Below, piece by piece: positions 8,541-16,681 of a stretch of DNA of 64,000 nucleotides. Within the stretch, counting starts at the first letter, position 1. The number at the start of each line of letters is the position of its first letter. A program made the translations under genes and the position numbers. This DNA comes from Kitasatospora sp. NBC_01266 (lineage in GTDB: Bacteria; Actinomycetota; Actinomycetes; Streptomycetales; Streptomycetaceae). The notes under the pieces were generated by a model. The model was not told the origin of the DNA. It did no database searches and worked only from the letters and a program-made list of their open reading frames with translations. The DNA lies in contig NZ_CP108458.1 in assembly GCF_036242395.1 (NCBI RefSeq), forward strand, positions 8,060,001 through 8,124,000, given 5' to 3'.

Positions 8541-8572
8541 TACTGCCCGCGCTGTCTCGGGCCGGCCGTGCC

Positions 8573-8857
8573 TCAGCTCACCGGCCCGCCCCAGGCCTCC
8601 CGGAAGGGCGGGGCCGCCGAGGAGCGCGCCTGCGGCAGCGGTACGGCGTGCAGGCACTGGTGCTGGTGCCCCTCGTCGGCGTCGAGCAGGCTGGCCACCC
8701 CATCGCCGATGGTGACCCGGAAGTCCCCGGAGGCGTTGGTATAGATGGCATTGCCGCCGACGCTGCGCGGTGTCCAGTGCACCACGACCACGGTCGCGGG
8801 CCGATGCCCGCCGACCCGGCCGGGCAGCGAGATTGCATAGCGCTGGACGGGTTCCAC
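8573..8857 (-). CDS. Small DUF6296-like protein
   Basis: The 94-residue protein begins MEPVQRYAISLPGRVGGH, then TVVVVHWTPRSVGGNAIYTNASGDFRVTIGDGVASLL, and ends in a His/Cys stretch (EGHQHQCLHAVPLPQ). It looks like the DUF6296 family of Kitasatospora and relatives (recalled, not searched). No signal peptide or membrane segment is present, and function is unknown. A GGAGG-type site precedes the ATG and a strong hairpin follows the gene, so it is probably monocistronic. Confidence 0.7.
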   Translation of the reverse strand: MEPVQRYAISLPGRVGGHRPATVVVVHWTPRSVGGNAIYTNASGDFRVTIGDGVASLLDADEGHQHQCLHAVPLPQARSSAAPPFREAWGGPVS

Positions 8858-9041
8858 GATCGGACCTCCTCAAGACCGGTGAACCGGGAGCCCGGACCGC
8901 CGTCCGGGCTGATCCCAGAGCGTCTGCCCAACAATCAGCCGCTCAATCCCAGTTTGGCATGGTCATTACGCCGCAGAACGGGTCACCTCGGGGAGGGCTG
9001 ATCGGTTTCGTCGGGCGGTGCCTTGAACCTTGGGTCGGCCC

Positions 9042-9094
9042 GGAGCACCGGAGCACCGGAGCACCGGAGCACGGAGCACCGGGGCACCGGAGCG
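9042..9094. repeat. Short tandem repeat of GGAGCACCG (9 bp, about 6 copies)
   Basis: The stretch reads as consecutive GGAGCACCG units, with one shortened copy (GGAGCAC) and one G-substituted copy. It ends just 3' of the nickel/cobalt transporter gene on the minus strand. Units are contiguous with no spacers. Confidence 0.85.
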
Positions 9095-9103
9095 GTTCCG
9101 CGG

Positions 9104-10243
9104 TCAACCGGCGGCCTGCGGCTGCTCCGGCGCCGGGGCGGCCGCCTTCTCGTTCAGGCCGGCCTGCCAGCGGGCTTCGACGTTGCCGAAGCGCCAGAAG
9201 AGGAGGGCGACGATCCAGGTGGCGGCGAAGAGTCCGGCGATCACGAAACCGGCCTTGTTGATGTCGAAGTTGGCCATGAAGTCCCAGAAGGCGCCGTGCA
9301 GGTGCATCTCGCTGGTGAGTACGCCGAGCATCTCGATGGTGCCGATCAGGAACGCGGCGGCGATCGACAGGCCGGTGATGACCAGGTTGTAGTAGACCTT
9401 GCGCACCGGGCGGGCGAAGGCCCAGCCGTAGGCGAAGTTCATGAAGCAGCCGTCGAGGGTGTCGAAGAGGATCATGCCGCCGGAGAAGAGCAGCGGGAGC
9501 GCGAGGACCGCGTAGAAGGGCAGGCCGGAGGTGGCGGCGTAGGCGGTTGCGGCCAGCAGGACGACCTCGGTGGCGGTGTCGAAGCCGATGCCGAAGACCA
9601 TGCCGACGAAGAACAGCTGCCAGGTGTGGTTGATGGAGCGCATGAACTTGCCGAAGAAGCGGTACATCAGACCGCGCGCCTGGAGTTGGCGCTCCAGTTC
9701 CTCCTCGTCGAAGGTGCCGCGCCGCATGTCGCGGAAGACCTTGCCGATCCCGACCAGGACCACCAGGTTCAGCGCGGCGATCAGGTAGAGGAACCCGGCC
9801 GAGGTCAGGGTGCCGAGCATGCCGCCGAGGGTCTCGTAGGTCGAGTTCGGGTCGACCATGGCACCGAAGACGGCCTTGGCGGCGACGGTGATGCCCATGC
9901 CGACGGCGACCACGATGGTGGAGTGGCCCAAGGCGAAGAAGAAGCCGCTGCCGAGTGGTCTCTTGCCGTCCGCCATCAGCTTGCGGGTGGAGTTGTCGAT
10001 CGCGGAGATGTGGTCCGCGTCGAAGGCGTGCCGGGCGCCGAGCGTCCAGGCGGTCACCGCGACGCCCAGGCCCACGCCCAGGCCGTCGTAGCGGAAGTGG
10101 TGCGGCAGCACGGTGAGCACGAAGATGCCCCACCCGAAGCCGTTCAGGGCCAGGATGACCAGGGCCATCAGGCCGAGCCTGCCCCACTCGCTCGGGTGCA
10201 GCGCGTGCACGATCGATCGGGTTCTGGTCGTCAGAGCGGACAC
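9104..10243 (-). CDS. HoxN/NixA family nickel/cobalt transporter (NiCoT)
   Basis: This ~379-residue permease has the NiCoT signature HAFDADHISAIDN in TM2, then LGHSTIVVAVG and LFFVGMVFGIGFDTATEV, with about eight membrane segments. It imports Ni2+ or Co2+ across the plasma membrane. The GTG at 10243 is preceded by GAGGAGG with 7 bp spacing. An in-frame extension upstream would run into the leader RNA. A cobalamin riboswitch sits in the leader, which points to cobalt for B12 as the regulated substrate, but NiCoT proteins often carry both metals. It could therefore also feed the Ni-dependent hydrogenase in this window (inference). Confidence 0.95.
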   Translation of the reverse strand: MSALTTRTRSIVHALHPSEWGRLGLMALVILALNGFGWGIFVLTVLPHHFRYDGLGVGLGVAVTAWTLGARHAFDADHISAIDNSTRKLMADGKRPLGSGFFFALGHSTIVVAVGMGITVAAKAVFGAMVDPNSTYETLGGMLGTLTSAGFLYLIAALNLVVLVGIGKVFRDMRRGTFDEEELERQLQARGLMYRFFGKFMRSINHTWQLFFVGMVFGIGFDTATEVVLLAATAYAATSGLPFYAVLALPLLFSGGMILFDTLDGCFMNFAYGWAFARPVRKVYYNLVITGLSIAAAFLIGTIEMLGVLTSEMHLHGAFWDFMANFDINKAGFVIAGLFAATWIVALLFWRFGNVEARWQAGLNEKAAAPAPEQPQAAG

Positions 10244-10329
10244 TGGGCATCCTCCTCGGGATGCTCGCAGGCGCAGGTGAGCCAGGGCCAGCCGCCCGAA
10301 GGCCCTGGGCCGGACCGACCTTCCTGCGA

Positions 10330-10470
10330 GGCTGGAACCGTTGGATGCGGCAACAGGCGACCGGACTCGTCCCCCTCGTGCGGGGGCTTCACCGTTGCGG
10401 GACAGTGCCGGGTTCACACCGGCTTCGCTGAGGCTGCACCGTCACCGCCGGGGGCGGAGACGGCCGTCAG
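10330..10470 (-). ncRNA. Cobalamin (B12) riboswitch
   Basis: Reading the minus strand, the leader holds AAGCCGGTGTGAACCCGGC, ACTGTCCCGCAACGGTGA and, after a GC stem, GAGTCCGGTCGCCTG. These are the conserved core segments of the cobalamin aptamer (B12 box region and the P3-P6 core). A further hairpin, CCAGGGCC...GGCCCTGG (10282-10308), lies between aptamer and ribosome binding site and is a candidate expression platform. Coenzyme B12 binding should reduce transporter expression. Ends are approximate. Confidence 0.88.
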
Positions 10471-10548
10471 CCTAGGGCCAAGGCGTCATAGTCTTCAAGG
10501 TTGCGCAACTGATGAGATGTTGTGGGATCTCTGTGCCACAGTGGTGGC

Positions 10549-10986
10549 ATGCACCTCGTGCCGGCCGAGCGGGCCCACCACACCACCATTGACGACCACC
10601 GGGCCTGCGCGGCGATCGAGGCACTGGGCGATCCCGAACAGGTCGCCGCCTGGGCCGCCCGTTTCGCCCTGCTCGGTGACCCGCACCGGCTGGCGATGCT
10701 GCTCTGCATCAGCGGTGCCGGCCCGATCAGCGTCACCGATCTCGCCCTGGCCACCGGCATGAACGCCACCGCCGTCTCCCAGGCGCTGCGCCTGCTGCGG
10801 GCAGCGGGCGTGGTCACCGGCACGCGCGACGGCCGGGTGATCCGCTACCAGTTGGCCGATGACACGCTCCGGCCGCTGATCGCGCTCGCCGCCCCGGCGC
10901 CGGCCGACCGGGGAGCGGGCGGGGGAGTCGGCGGGGGAGTCGGCGGGGGAGTCGGCGGGGAGGCCCAGCAGGCCGACGCGATCTGA
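10549..10986 (+). CDS. ArsR/SmtB family metalloregulator
   Basis: This 145-residue regulator has a winged helix: FALLGDPHRLAMLLCISGAG, recognition helix VTDLALATGMNATAVSQALRLLRAAGVV, wing GTRDGRVIRYQLAD. The N-terminus is His-rich (MHLVPAERAHHTTIDDHRAC), which could supply metal ligands, as in Ni/Co sensors of the NmtR/KmtR group (inference). The C-terminus ends in a GGGV repeat tail with no clear function. It is divergent from the NiCoT gene and its riboswitch, a usual arrangement for metal uptake control. The ATG at 10549 is chosen because the family alignment starts near it. A CAAC-N9-GTTG inverted repeat lies just upstream (10506-10522). Confidence 0.87.
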   Translation: MHLVPAERAHHTTIDDHRACAAIEALGDPEQVAAWAARFALLGDPHRLAMLLCISGAGPISVTDLALATGMNATAVSQALRLLRAAGVVTGTRDGRVIRYQLADDTLRPLIALAAPAPADRGAGGGVGGGVGGGVGGEAQQADAI

Positions 10987-11019
10987 CGGACAGTCACCAC
11001 TCAGGTGGCCGGGCCGGGG

Positions 11020-12180
11020 CTACTTGCGGCCGCCCCGCTTCGGCGGCTGCTTCTTCTTGCGCCGCTGCTCCTTGGCCGCCACCGCGGCCCGCCGCTCCTG
11101 CTCCTTGATCATCAGCTGGTGCATCTCCTCGGCGTCCGGGCCGAGCACGATCGGCGCGTTCTCGTCCTCGTCCTCGGGAATCGAGCCCGCGGCGCGCAGC
11201 TGCTGGTCGTGCACCTTGAACGGCGGCTGCAGGCTGCGGTCCGAGGAGCGCGGGCCCTCGGGGCCGTCCGGACCGATCCGGATCAGCCGCTCGACCCGGA
11301 CCACCCGCAGGTGGCGCCCGGCGACGTCCAGGTCGTTCGCCCGGTTGTCGTCCAGCCACTGGGCGGCCCGCGCGTACTCCGCGCGCTGGGCCGGGTCGAG
11401 CCGGCGCCGCACCGGGTCCACCACCCGCAGGCCGAAGGAGATCGAGTCGCGCGCGTCCTGCGGAGAGGTGGCGAGCGCCGGCAGGCTCGGCTGCCAGCCG
11501 AAGGCGGTCCGTTCGGCGACCATGAAGACGGGCGGCAGCAGCACGCCGCCGGGATGGGTCTGCACGGCCCGGACGGCGTCCTCCTTGATGCCCTGCTCGA
11601 TCGGGCCCACCGGGTGGACCAGGCCGAGCAGTTCGAGCTTCAGGATCCCCTCGGAGAGCCCGGTGACCGAGATCGGGTCGAGCACGAACCCGTCGGCCGG
11701 ATCGGGTTCCTGGTAGGACAGGCCCGCGGGGGAGGGATCGGGGTCGGTGGTGCGCGGTGGCTCCGGGCCGTCGGGACCGGTCCGGATGAACCGCTCGCAG
11801 CGCACCACCCGGTAGCGGGTGCCGGCCACGGTCAGCTCGTCGATCTCCTCCCAGTCCAGCCGGTCGGCGGCGGCCAGGAAGGCCTGGCGCCGTTCCTCGT
11901 CACCGGCCTGCTCGGCCTCGTGCGCCCGGCGGCGGAAGAGGCCCGCCATGCTGTCCCGGGCGTCCTGCGGATCGGAGTTGCCGCAGTGCGGTTCGAGCCG
12001 CCAGCCGCCCTCTTCCGACTCGCGGGCGATGCCGAAGGCGGGGCCGTCGGCGCCACGCAGGTCCGGGTACGGATTCCTGGCCTGCCAGGCTTCCAGGTCG
12101 GCCAGTGCAGCCACAGGGGCGTCCGGCGGCGACATCCGGATGGTCCGGTAGGCGGGGACGTGCTCTGCGTCTTCGATCAT
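11020..12180 (-). CDS. DUF5954 family protein
   Basis: This 386-residue soluble protein has two similar halves, each with TSPQDARDS / SDPQDARDS and RYRVVRCERFIRTGPDGPEPPR / RHLRVVRVERLIRIGPDGPEGPR. It is therefore an internal duplication. The C-terminus is highly basic (KEQRRKKKQPPKRGGRK). It matches the actinobacterial DUF5954 family as I recall it: MIEDAEHVPAYRTIRMSP at the start, EAWQARNPYPDLRG. Function is unknown. The basic tail suggests nucleic-acid or ribosome contact (weak inference). It precedes the DedA gene's 3' end by 52 bp and is transcribed in the same direction. Confidence 0.82.
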   Translation of the reverse strand: MIEDAEHVPAYRTIRMSPPDAPVAALADLEAWQARNPYPDLRGADGPAFGIARESEEGGWRLEPHCGNSDPQDARDSMAGLFRRRAHEAEQAGDEERRQAFLAAADRLDWEEIDELTVAGTRYRVVRCERFIRTGPDGPEPPRTTDPDPSPAGLSYQEPDPADGFVLDPISVTGLSEGILKLELLGLVHPVGPIEQGIKEDAVRAVQTHPGGVLLPPVFMVAERTAFGWQPSLPALATSPQDARDSISFGLRVVDPVRRRLDPAQRAEYARAAQWLDDNRANDLDVAGRHLRVVRVERLIRIGPDGPEGPRSSDRSLQPPFKVHDQQLRAAGSIPEDEDENAPIVLGPDAEEMHQLMIKEQERRAAVAAKEQRRKKKQPPKRGGRK

Positions 12181-12232
12181 GGCCACAGCATGGCGCCGAC
12201 CCGGTCGGCCGCAGCGGCCCACCGGGTCGGGT

Positions 12233-12955
12233 TCAGTCGAAAGTGGGTCCCTGAGCCGTGAACGGCGACTCGGCGGGTTCGTTGTGGTAAACGGGCGGCC
12301 GCGGCTCCTCGCCCCGGGGTGCCGGCGGCAGCCGGACGGGCTGCGCCGAGGCGGCCCGGCGTCGGCGGCGTACCCGCCGCACGAGCAGTGCCGCCCCCGC
12401 CGCGGCGGCGACGGCCGCGGCACCGATCGCCTCGACGGAGTGCGGCAGGTGCTGGGCCGAGGCACCGAGGAGGTAGCCGAGCGCGACGTTGCCCACGCCC
12501 CAGGCGAGTGAGGCGGCGGCGCTGAAGGCAAGGAAGCGGCGGTAGGGCATCCGCGCGGCGCCGGCGGCGAACGGGACGAAGGAGCGGACGAAGCCGATGA
12601 AGCGCCCGGTGAAGACGGCGGGACCACCGCGCTCGCGCAGGTAGCCGCCGGCCTTGGCGACCCGGCCGCCCGGCCGCAGCAGCCGGGAGCGGCGCCGCGC
12701 GGTGACCCGGGGGCCGAGCCGCCGGCCGAGCAGGTAGCCGATGCTGTCGCCGGTGATGCCCCCGGCTATCACGGCGGCGGTCAGCGGCAGCAGGGCGAGC
12801 GTGCCGTGCGCGGCCAGTGCGGCGGCGAACAGGACCAGGGTCTCGCTGGGCAGCAGCACCCCGATGAAAGCGCTGGTCTCGGCGGCGGTGAGAGCGAAGA
12901 CCAAGGTGTACGCCCATGGTCCGGCGGCCTGGACCAGCGCGGTCAACGAGCCCAT
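12233..12955 (-). CDS. DedA family membrane protein
   Basis: The 240 residues hold the DedA/SNARE-associated core: ALTAAETSAFIGVLLPSETLVLFAAALAAHG, GGITGDSIGYLLGRRLG, and the conserved FTGRFIGFVRSFVPFAAGAARMPYRRF. There are about five hydrophobic segments and a cytosolic Arg/Pro-rich tail. DedA proteins are linked to undecaprenyl-phosphate or phospholipid recycling and proton-motive-force homeostasis. It lies upstream of the DUF5954 gene on the same strand and may be co-transcribed with it. A perfect 17 bp tandem repeat lies just upstream of the start. Confidence 0.88.
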   Translation of the reverse strand: MGSLTALVQAAGPWAYTLVFALTAAETSAFIGVLLPSETLVLFAAALAAHGTLALLPLTAAVIAGGITGDSIGYLLGRRLGPRVTARRRSRLLRPGGRVAKAGGYLRERGGPAVFTGRFIGFVRSFVPFAAGAARMPYRRFLAFSAAASLAWGVGNVALGYLLGASAQHLPHSVEAIGAAAVAAAAGAALLVRRVRRRRRAASAQPVRLPPAPRGEEPRPPVYHNEPAESPFTAQGPTFD

Positions 12956-12970
12956 CGCCGTGCCTGCTCT

Positions 12971-13004
12971 CTTCTGATCGCCGCTGTCTTCTGATCGCCG
13001 CTGT
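12971..13004. repeat. Perfect 17 bp tandem direct repeat
   Basis: CTTCTGATCGCCGCTGT occurs twice head-to-tail (12971-12987, 12988-13004), 16 bp upstream of the DedA start codon. It lies in the DedA 5' leader or promoter. Confidence 0.9.
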
Positions 13005-13126
13005 ACCCCTCAGCCGCAACGCATGAAACGGACGGTCTGTTCCGCTCCGGCGCTCTCTGTTGCGGCCCTTTCCGGTCCCGCGCTCCGATGCCGGTCGGGG
13101 CAAGGGTTCTCGAACGGTTCAGATTA

Positions 13127-13144
13127 TGTCATCATCAGATGACA
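13127..13144. promoter_or_regulatory. Palindromic operator of the MFS-TetR operon
   Basis: TGTCATC-ATCA-GATGACA is a perfect 7+4+7 inverted repeat in an unusually AT-rich stretch, 34 bp upstream of the MFS start. It is probably bound by the TetR repressor encoded second in the operon. Confidence 0.75.
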
Positions 13145-13177
13145 TCGCTTGATGACTAAGCTTAGGAGGGCACGCCC

Positions 13178-14692
13178 ATGGCGACGACCACCGAGACCCC
13201 GCCGGCCCGACCGGTGCTCCGTCAACGGGCGCTGGTGCCGGTGCTGGTCTTCCTCGGCATGGTGGTGGCCGTGATCAGCAGTCTCGGTGCGCCGCTGGTC
13301 CCGACCATCGCCACCGTCGACCACGTCTCGCTCGCCGACGCCCAGTGGTCGCTGACCGTCACCATGCTGGTCGGCGCCGTCGCCACCCCGGTGCTGGGCC
13401 GCCTCGGCGACGGGCCCCGGCGGCGCGCGGTGACCCTGGGCGCCGCCGCCGTGGTGGTGCTGGGCAGCGTGCTGGCCGCGCTGCCGCTGGGCTTCGGCTG
13501 GCTGGTGGTCGGGCGCGGGCTGCAGGGCATCGGACTGGGCCTGACCCCGCTGGCCATCGCCACCGCCCGGGACAGCCTGCCCGCCGACCGCTCGCGCTCG
13601 GCGGTCGCGCTGCTCTCGATCACCACGGTGGCGGGCGTCGGCCTCGGCTACCCGATCACCGGCCTGATCGCCCAGTCCTTCGGGATCCACGCCGGCTTCT
13701 GGTTCGGCGCGATCATCAGCGCCCTCGCCCTGCTGCTCGCCGCGCTGGTGCTGCCCGCCACCCACCATCGCGCCGCCCGCCCGCTGGACGCGCTGGGCGC
13801 GGTGCTGCTCGGGCTGGCGCTCACCGGACTGCTGCTGGTGCTCAGCGAAGGCGAGAGCTGGGGCTGGGCCAGCGGCCGGCTCTGGGCGGTGGCGGCGGGC
13901 GCGGTGCTGCTGCTGGCCTGCTGGATCTGGCACGAACTGCGCACCGAGCACCCGCTGGTCGAGCTGCGGGCCCTGACCCACCGGGTGGTGCTGACCGCCG
14001 ATGTGGCGGGGCTGGTCGCGGGCGTCGGGATGTACCTGCTGATGTCGCTGGTGATCCGCTACGTGCAGACCCCCACCAGCACCGGCTACGGCCTGGGCGA
14101 GTCGGTGGTGGTCGCGGGCCTGGTGCTGCTGCCGTTCTCGGTGGTGAGCGTGCTCTCCAGCAAGGTGGTGCCGGTGCTGATCCGGCGCACCTCGACCGCG
14201 CTGGTGCTGCCGCTTGGCTGCGCGGTCTCGCTGGTCTCGGTGCTGCTCTTCCTCTTCGCCCGGGGCCAGCTCTGGGAACTGCTGGTGGTGATGGCCGTTG
14301 CCGGCCTCGGCGTCGGCTGCACCTTCGCGGTGATGCCCGGACTGATCGTCAGCTCGGTGCCCGCGCGGGAGGTCGGCAGTGCGGTCAGCTTCAACCAGGT
14401 GCTGCGTTATGTCGGCTACTCCACCGGCAGCGCGCTCTGCGGCGCGGTGCTGCAGGCCCACACCGCCCCCGGGCAGTTGCTGCCCGGTGACGACGGCTAC
14501 CGGTTCGCCGCGCTGATCAGCTGTGCGGTGTGGGTGGCGGCCGGACTGGTTACCATCGTGCTGCCCCGGCGCGGCGCCGTGGCGGCTGAACAGGCCACGG
14601 TGGACGAGGAGCTGATGGTGGAGGAGAGCATCGCCGACATCGCGCCCGGCGAGGACGAGGTGCCCATCGTCCCGGTGCGGGCCGAACGGTGA
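13178..14692 (+). CDS. MFS transporter, DHA2 (EmrB/QacA) drug-efflux type
   Basis: This 504-residue protein has about 14 hydrophobic segments. Motif A-like VLGRLGDGPRRRAVTLG follows TM2. Motif C-like GVGLGYPITGLIAQSFG is in TM5. Late segments contain VGCTFAVMPGLIVSSVPAREVGSAVSFNQVLRYVGYSTGSA. It is probably a proton-driven exporter of drugs or secondary metabolites. An AGGAGGG site lies ~10 bp before the ATG. The TetR gene overlaps its stop (GTGA), and a palindromic operator precedes the pair, so expression is likely induced by a transported ligand of the repressor. Confidence 0.92.
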   Translation: MATTTETPPARPVLRQRALVPVLVFLGMVVAVISSLGAPLVPTIATVDHVSLADAQWSLTVTMLVGAVATPVLGRLGDGPRRRAVTLGAAAVVVLGSVLAALPLGFGWLVVGRGLQGIGLGLTPLAIATARDSLPADRSRSAVALLSITTVAGVGLGYPITGLIAQSFGIHAGFWFGAIISALALLLAALVLPATHHRAARPLDALGAVLLGLALTGLLLVLSEGESWGWASGRLWAVAAGAVLLLACWIWHELRTEHPLVELRALTHRVVLTADVAGLVAGVGMYLLMSLVIRYVQTPTSTGYGLGESVVVAGLVLLPFSVVSVLSSKVVPVLIRRTSTALVLPLGCAVSLVSVLLFLFARGQLWELLVVMAVAGLGVGCTFAVMPGLIVSSVPAREVGSAVSFNQVLRYVGYSTGSALCGAVLQAHTAPGQLLPGDDGYRFAALISCAVWVAAGLVTIVLPRRGAVAAEQATVDEELMVEESIADIAPGEDEVPIVPVRAER

Positions 14693-15330
14693 CCGAGGCC
14701 ACCGGCGGCGAGACCGCTGACGGCCGGGCTCCTGACGGCGGGTCGGCCGGGCAGGCCGCCGGGGCGGGCCAGGCGCCCGCCCGGCGCCGGGATGCCGCGC
14801 GCAGCCGCGAACTGCTGCTCCAGGCGGCTGTGGAGCTGTTCGCGGACCGGGGCTTCGAGCGCACCACCACCCGTGAGATCGGCGACCGCGCGGGGGTCGA
14901 CCCGGCGCTGATCGCCCGCTACTTCGGCGGCAAGACGCAGTTGTACCTGGCCGCCGTGCGGCTCGAACTGGGCGACAACCTCCCGGCCGACCTGCTCGAC
15001 CACGACCGGCTGCGGATCCTGCTGGAGCGCTTCGACCGGCGCGGCCCGGGCCCGTCCTTCCAGGCCGCGGTGCTGCCGGGCGAGAGCAGTGAGGCCCAGC
15101 AGGCCGCCCGGGACCACCTCACCGAGCGCCTGGTGCGACCGCTGTCCGACCGGTTCGCCGCGGAGGGTGCGGACCGCCCGCAGCTGCGGGCCGAGCTGGC
15201 TGCCGCCGCCTTCGCCGGGGTGGTGCTGACCCGCTCCAGCGGTGCCTTCGCCGAGCTGGCGGCGGTGTCTCCCGAGGAACTGCTGCCGCTGCTGCGCGAG
15301 TTGCTGGCCGGGGCGGGCCCGGCGAGCTGA
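14689..15330 (+). CDS. TetR family transcriptional repressor
   Basis: The 213-residue protein has the TetR HTH: SRELLLQAAVELFADRGFERTTTREIGDRAGVDPALIARYFGGKTQLYLAAV (residues ~40-90), followed by a helical ligand-binding domain. The N-terminal ~35 residues are Gly/Ala-rich and disordered-looking. It starts with GTG inside the stop of the MFS gene, so repressor and pump are made together. It most likely binds the palindrome at 13127-13144 and autoregulates the operon. Confidence 0.92.
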   Translation: MTEATGGETADGRAPDGGSAGQAAGAGQAPARRRDAARSRELLLQAAVELFADRGFERTTTREIGDRAGVDPALIARYFGGKTQLYLAAVRLELGDNLPADLLDHDRLRILLERFDRRGPGPSFQAAVLPGESSEAQQAARDHLTERLVRPLSDRFAAEGADRPQLRAELAAAAFAGVVLTRSSGAFAELAAVSPEELLPLLRELLAGAGPAS

Positions 15331-15348
15331 CCGGGCCCTGCCGACCGA

Positions 15349-15368
15349 GGTTCCGTCGCAGCGGAACC
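15349..15368. terminator. Short hairpin after tetR
   Basis: GGTTCCG-TCGCAG-CGGAACC, 19 bp past the tetR stop and between convergent genes. No T-tract. Confidence 0.55.
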
Positions 15369-15403
15369 CGGTCAGGTCAGGATTGTCGAGGTGCCGGGCC
15401 GGG

Positions 15404-15688
15404 TCAGTCGAGTGCCGCGCCGCCGCCGGCCTTGACCGCGTTGACCGCGGCCTGGTGCAGATCGCGGGCCACCAGCTCCTCGGTCACGGCCTTGGGGCTG
15501 CCCTGCAGGGTGAACCAGTCCAGCGCGTCCGTGTACTGGACGGTGAGGATCGCCTCGGTGCCCGTCCAGGTGGTGTGCACGCTCAGGTCACCGGTGAGCT
15601 TGGCGCCCTCCGCGGTGAGCACACCGCCCGGACCCGAGCGCACGTTCTTGGTGGTCCAGGCCGCCCAGCAAGCCGCTTCCTCAGCCAT
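15404..15688 (-). CDS. Small hypothetical protein
   Basis: A 94-residue protein starting MAEEAACWAAWTTKNVRSGPGG and ending AVNAVKAGGGAALD. The middle (DLSVHTTWTGTEAILTVQYTDALDWFTLQG) alternates hydrophobic and polar residues like a small beta-sheet domain. No signal, membrane segment or family that I recognise. GGAGAG 6 bp before the ATG at 15688 supports this start rather than the in-frame one upstream, where the leader has a duplicated GGGGATCGCGCG sequence. Confidence 0.65.
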   Translation of the reverse strand: MAEEAACWAAWTTKNVRSGPGGVLTAEGAKLTGDLSVHTTWTGTEAILTVQYTDALDWFTLQGSPKAVTEELVARDLHQAAVNAVKAGGGAALD

Positions 15689-15737
15689 TGCGTTCTCTCC
15701 ACTCCGGGGGATCGCGCGGGGGATCGCGCGCTGCGTC

Positions 15738-15762
15738 GAGGGCGGCACCCGGTGCCGCCCTC
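15738..15762 (-). terminator. GC-rich hairpin after the PIG-L gene
   Basis: GAGGGCGGCACC and GGTGCCGCCCTC flank a single base, giving a strong stem with a small loop. It lies ~85 bp past the stop of the minus-strand deacetylase gene. Confidence 0.6.
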
Positions 15763-15845
15763 GCAGTCTGACAACCAGTCACATCCTAGCCGCAGCGGTG
15801 GGGGTGCGCCCGCCAGGCCATGGCCGAGAAGTGTGCCCCGATGGC

Positions 15846-16589
15846 TCAGAAGTGCAGGTTGATCACTTCGAAGGCGGCGGCGAACCGGCTCCCGAGTCGT
15901 GATCCGGTGCTCCGGCCCATCGACTCCAGGAAGCCGCGGGCGTCCGCCATCTGTCCGCCGAGGCCGGCCAGGTAGGCCGCGTGGGCCTCCAGCGAGGCCA
16001 CCCCGGCCTCGAAGGTGTCGGTGGTGTCCACGCCGTGCCCGGACTGCGGGGAGCCGGCCGCCCAGACCTGGCGCACGCCGTTCCACGGCTCGTGGCCTTC
16101 GGCGGTCAGCTCGCGGAAGACCCAGCGGTTGCCCGCGTCGCGCACGGCGTCCAGGGTGGCCCGGCCGGCCGCGATGTGGTCGGCCTGGTTCGGGAAGACC
16201 CCGCCGTAGGTCGCCCGGAAGTTGGTGGTGATCACGATCTCCGGACGGTGCCGGCGCACCAGCCGGGCCAGGTCCCGGCGCAGCGGCAGCCCGTACTCGA
16301 CCGTGCCGTCGGGGTGGCGCAGGAACTCCACCGTGTCCACGCCGACCAGCGCGGCCGAGGCGATCTGCTCCGCCTCGCGCAGCGGCCCGCACTCGGCCGG
16401 GTCGATCGAGTCGATGCCGGCCTCCCCGCTGGTGACCATGGCGTAGACGACGGTCTTGCCCTGCGCCGTCCACCGGGCCACGGCGGCCGCCGCGCCGTAC
16501 TCCATGTCATCCGGGTGGGCGACCACGGCCAGGGCGCGCTCCCAGTCCTCGTCGAGCGGCGCCAGCGGGGGGAGGGTCTCGTCGGTCAT
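15846..16589 (-). CDS. PIG-L family deacetylase
   Basis: This 247-residue protein has the PIG-L/LmbE metal site AVVAHPDDMEYG near the N-terminus, with TSGEAGIDS..., RHPDGTVEYG, and HIAAGRATLDA carrying the further His. Members remove N-acetyl groups from GlcNAc-type sugars, including mycothiol biosynthesis (MshB) and mycothiol S-conjugate amidase (Mca). The overall sequence is not close enough to decide between these. Generic small-molecule deacetylase is the safe call. Single gene with its own terminator hairpin. Confidence 0.9.
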   Translation of the reverse strand: MTDETLPPLAPLDEDWERALAVVAHPDDMEYGAAAAVARWTAQGKTVVYAMVTSGEAGIDSIDPAECGPLREAEQIASAALVGVDTVEFLRHPDGTVEYGLPLRRDLARLVRRHRPEIVITTNFRATYGGVFPNQADHIAAGRATLDAVRDAGNRWVFRELTAEGHEPWNGVRQVWAAGSPQSGHGVDTTDTFEAGVASLEAHAAYLAGLGGQMADARGFLESMGRSTGSRLGSRFAAAFEVINLHF

Positions 16590-16681
16590 CGTGCTGTGCT
16601 CCTAACCGGTCAGGGTGGGTGACACGTGCGTGGTCATCGTATGCCTTGACGGGCATATAACTCCAGAGGCATGCTACTCGT

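Noticed and set aside
9042..9094. CRISPR-like array
   Set aside because: Units are 9 bp and contiguous without spacers. No cas genes are present.
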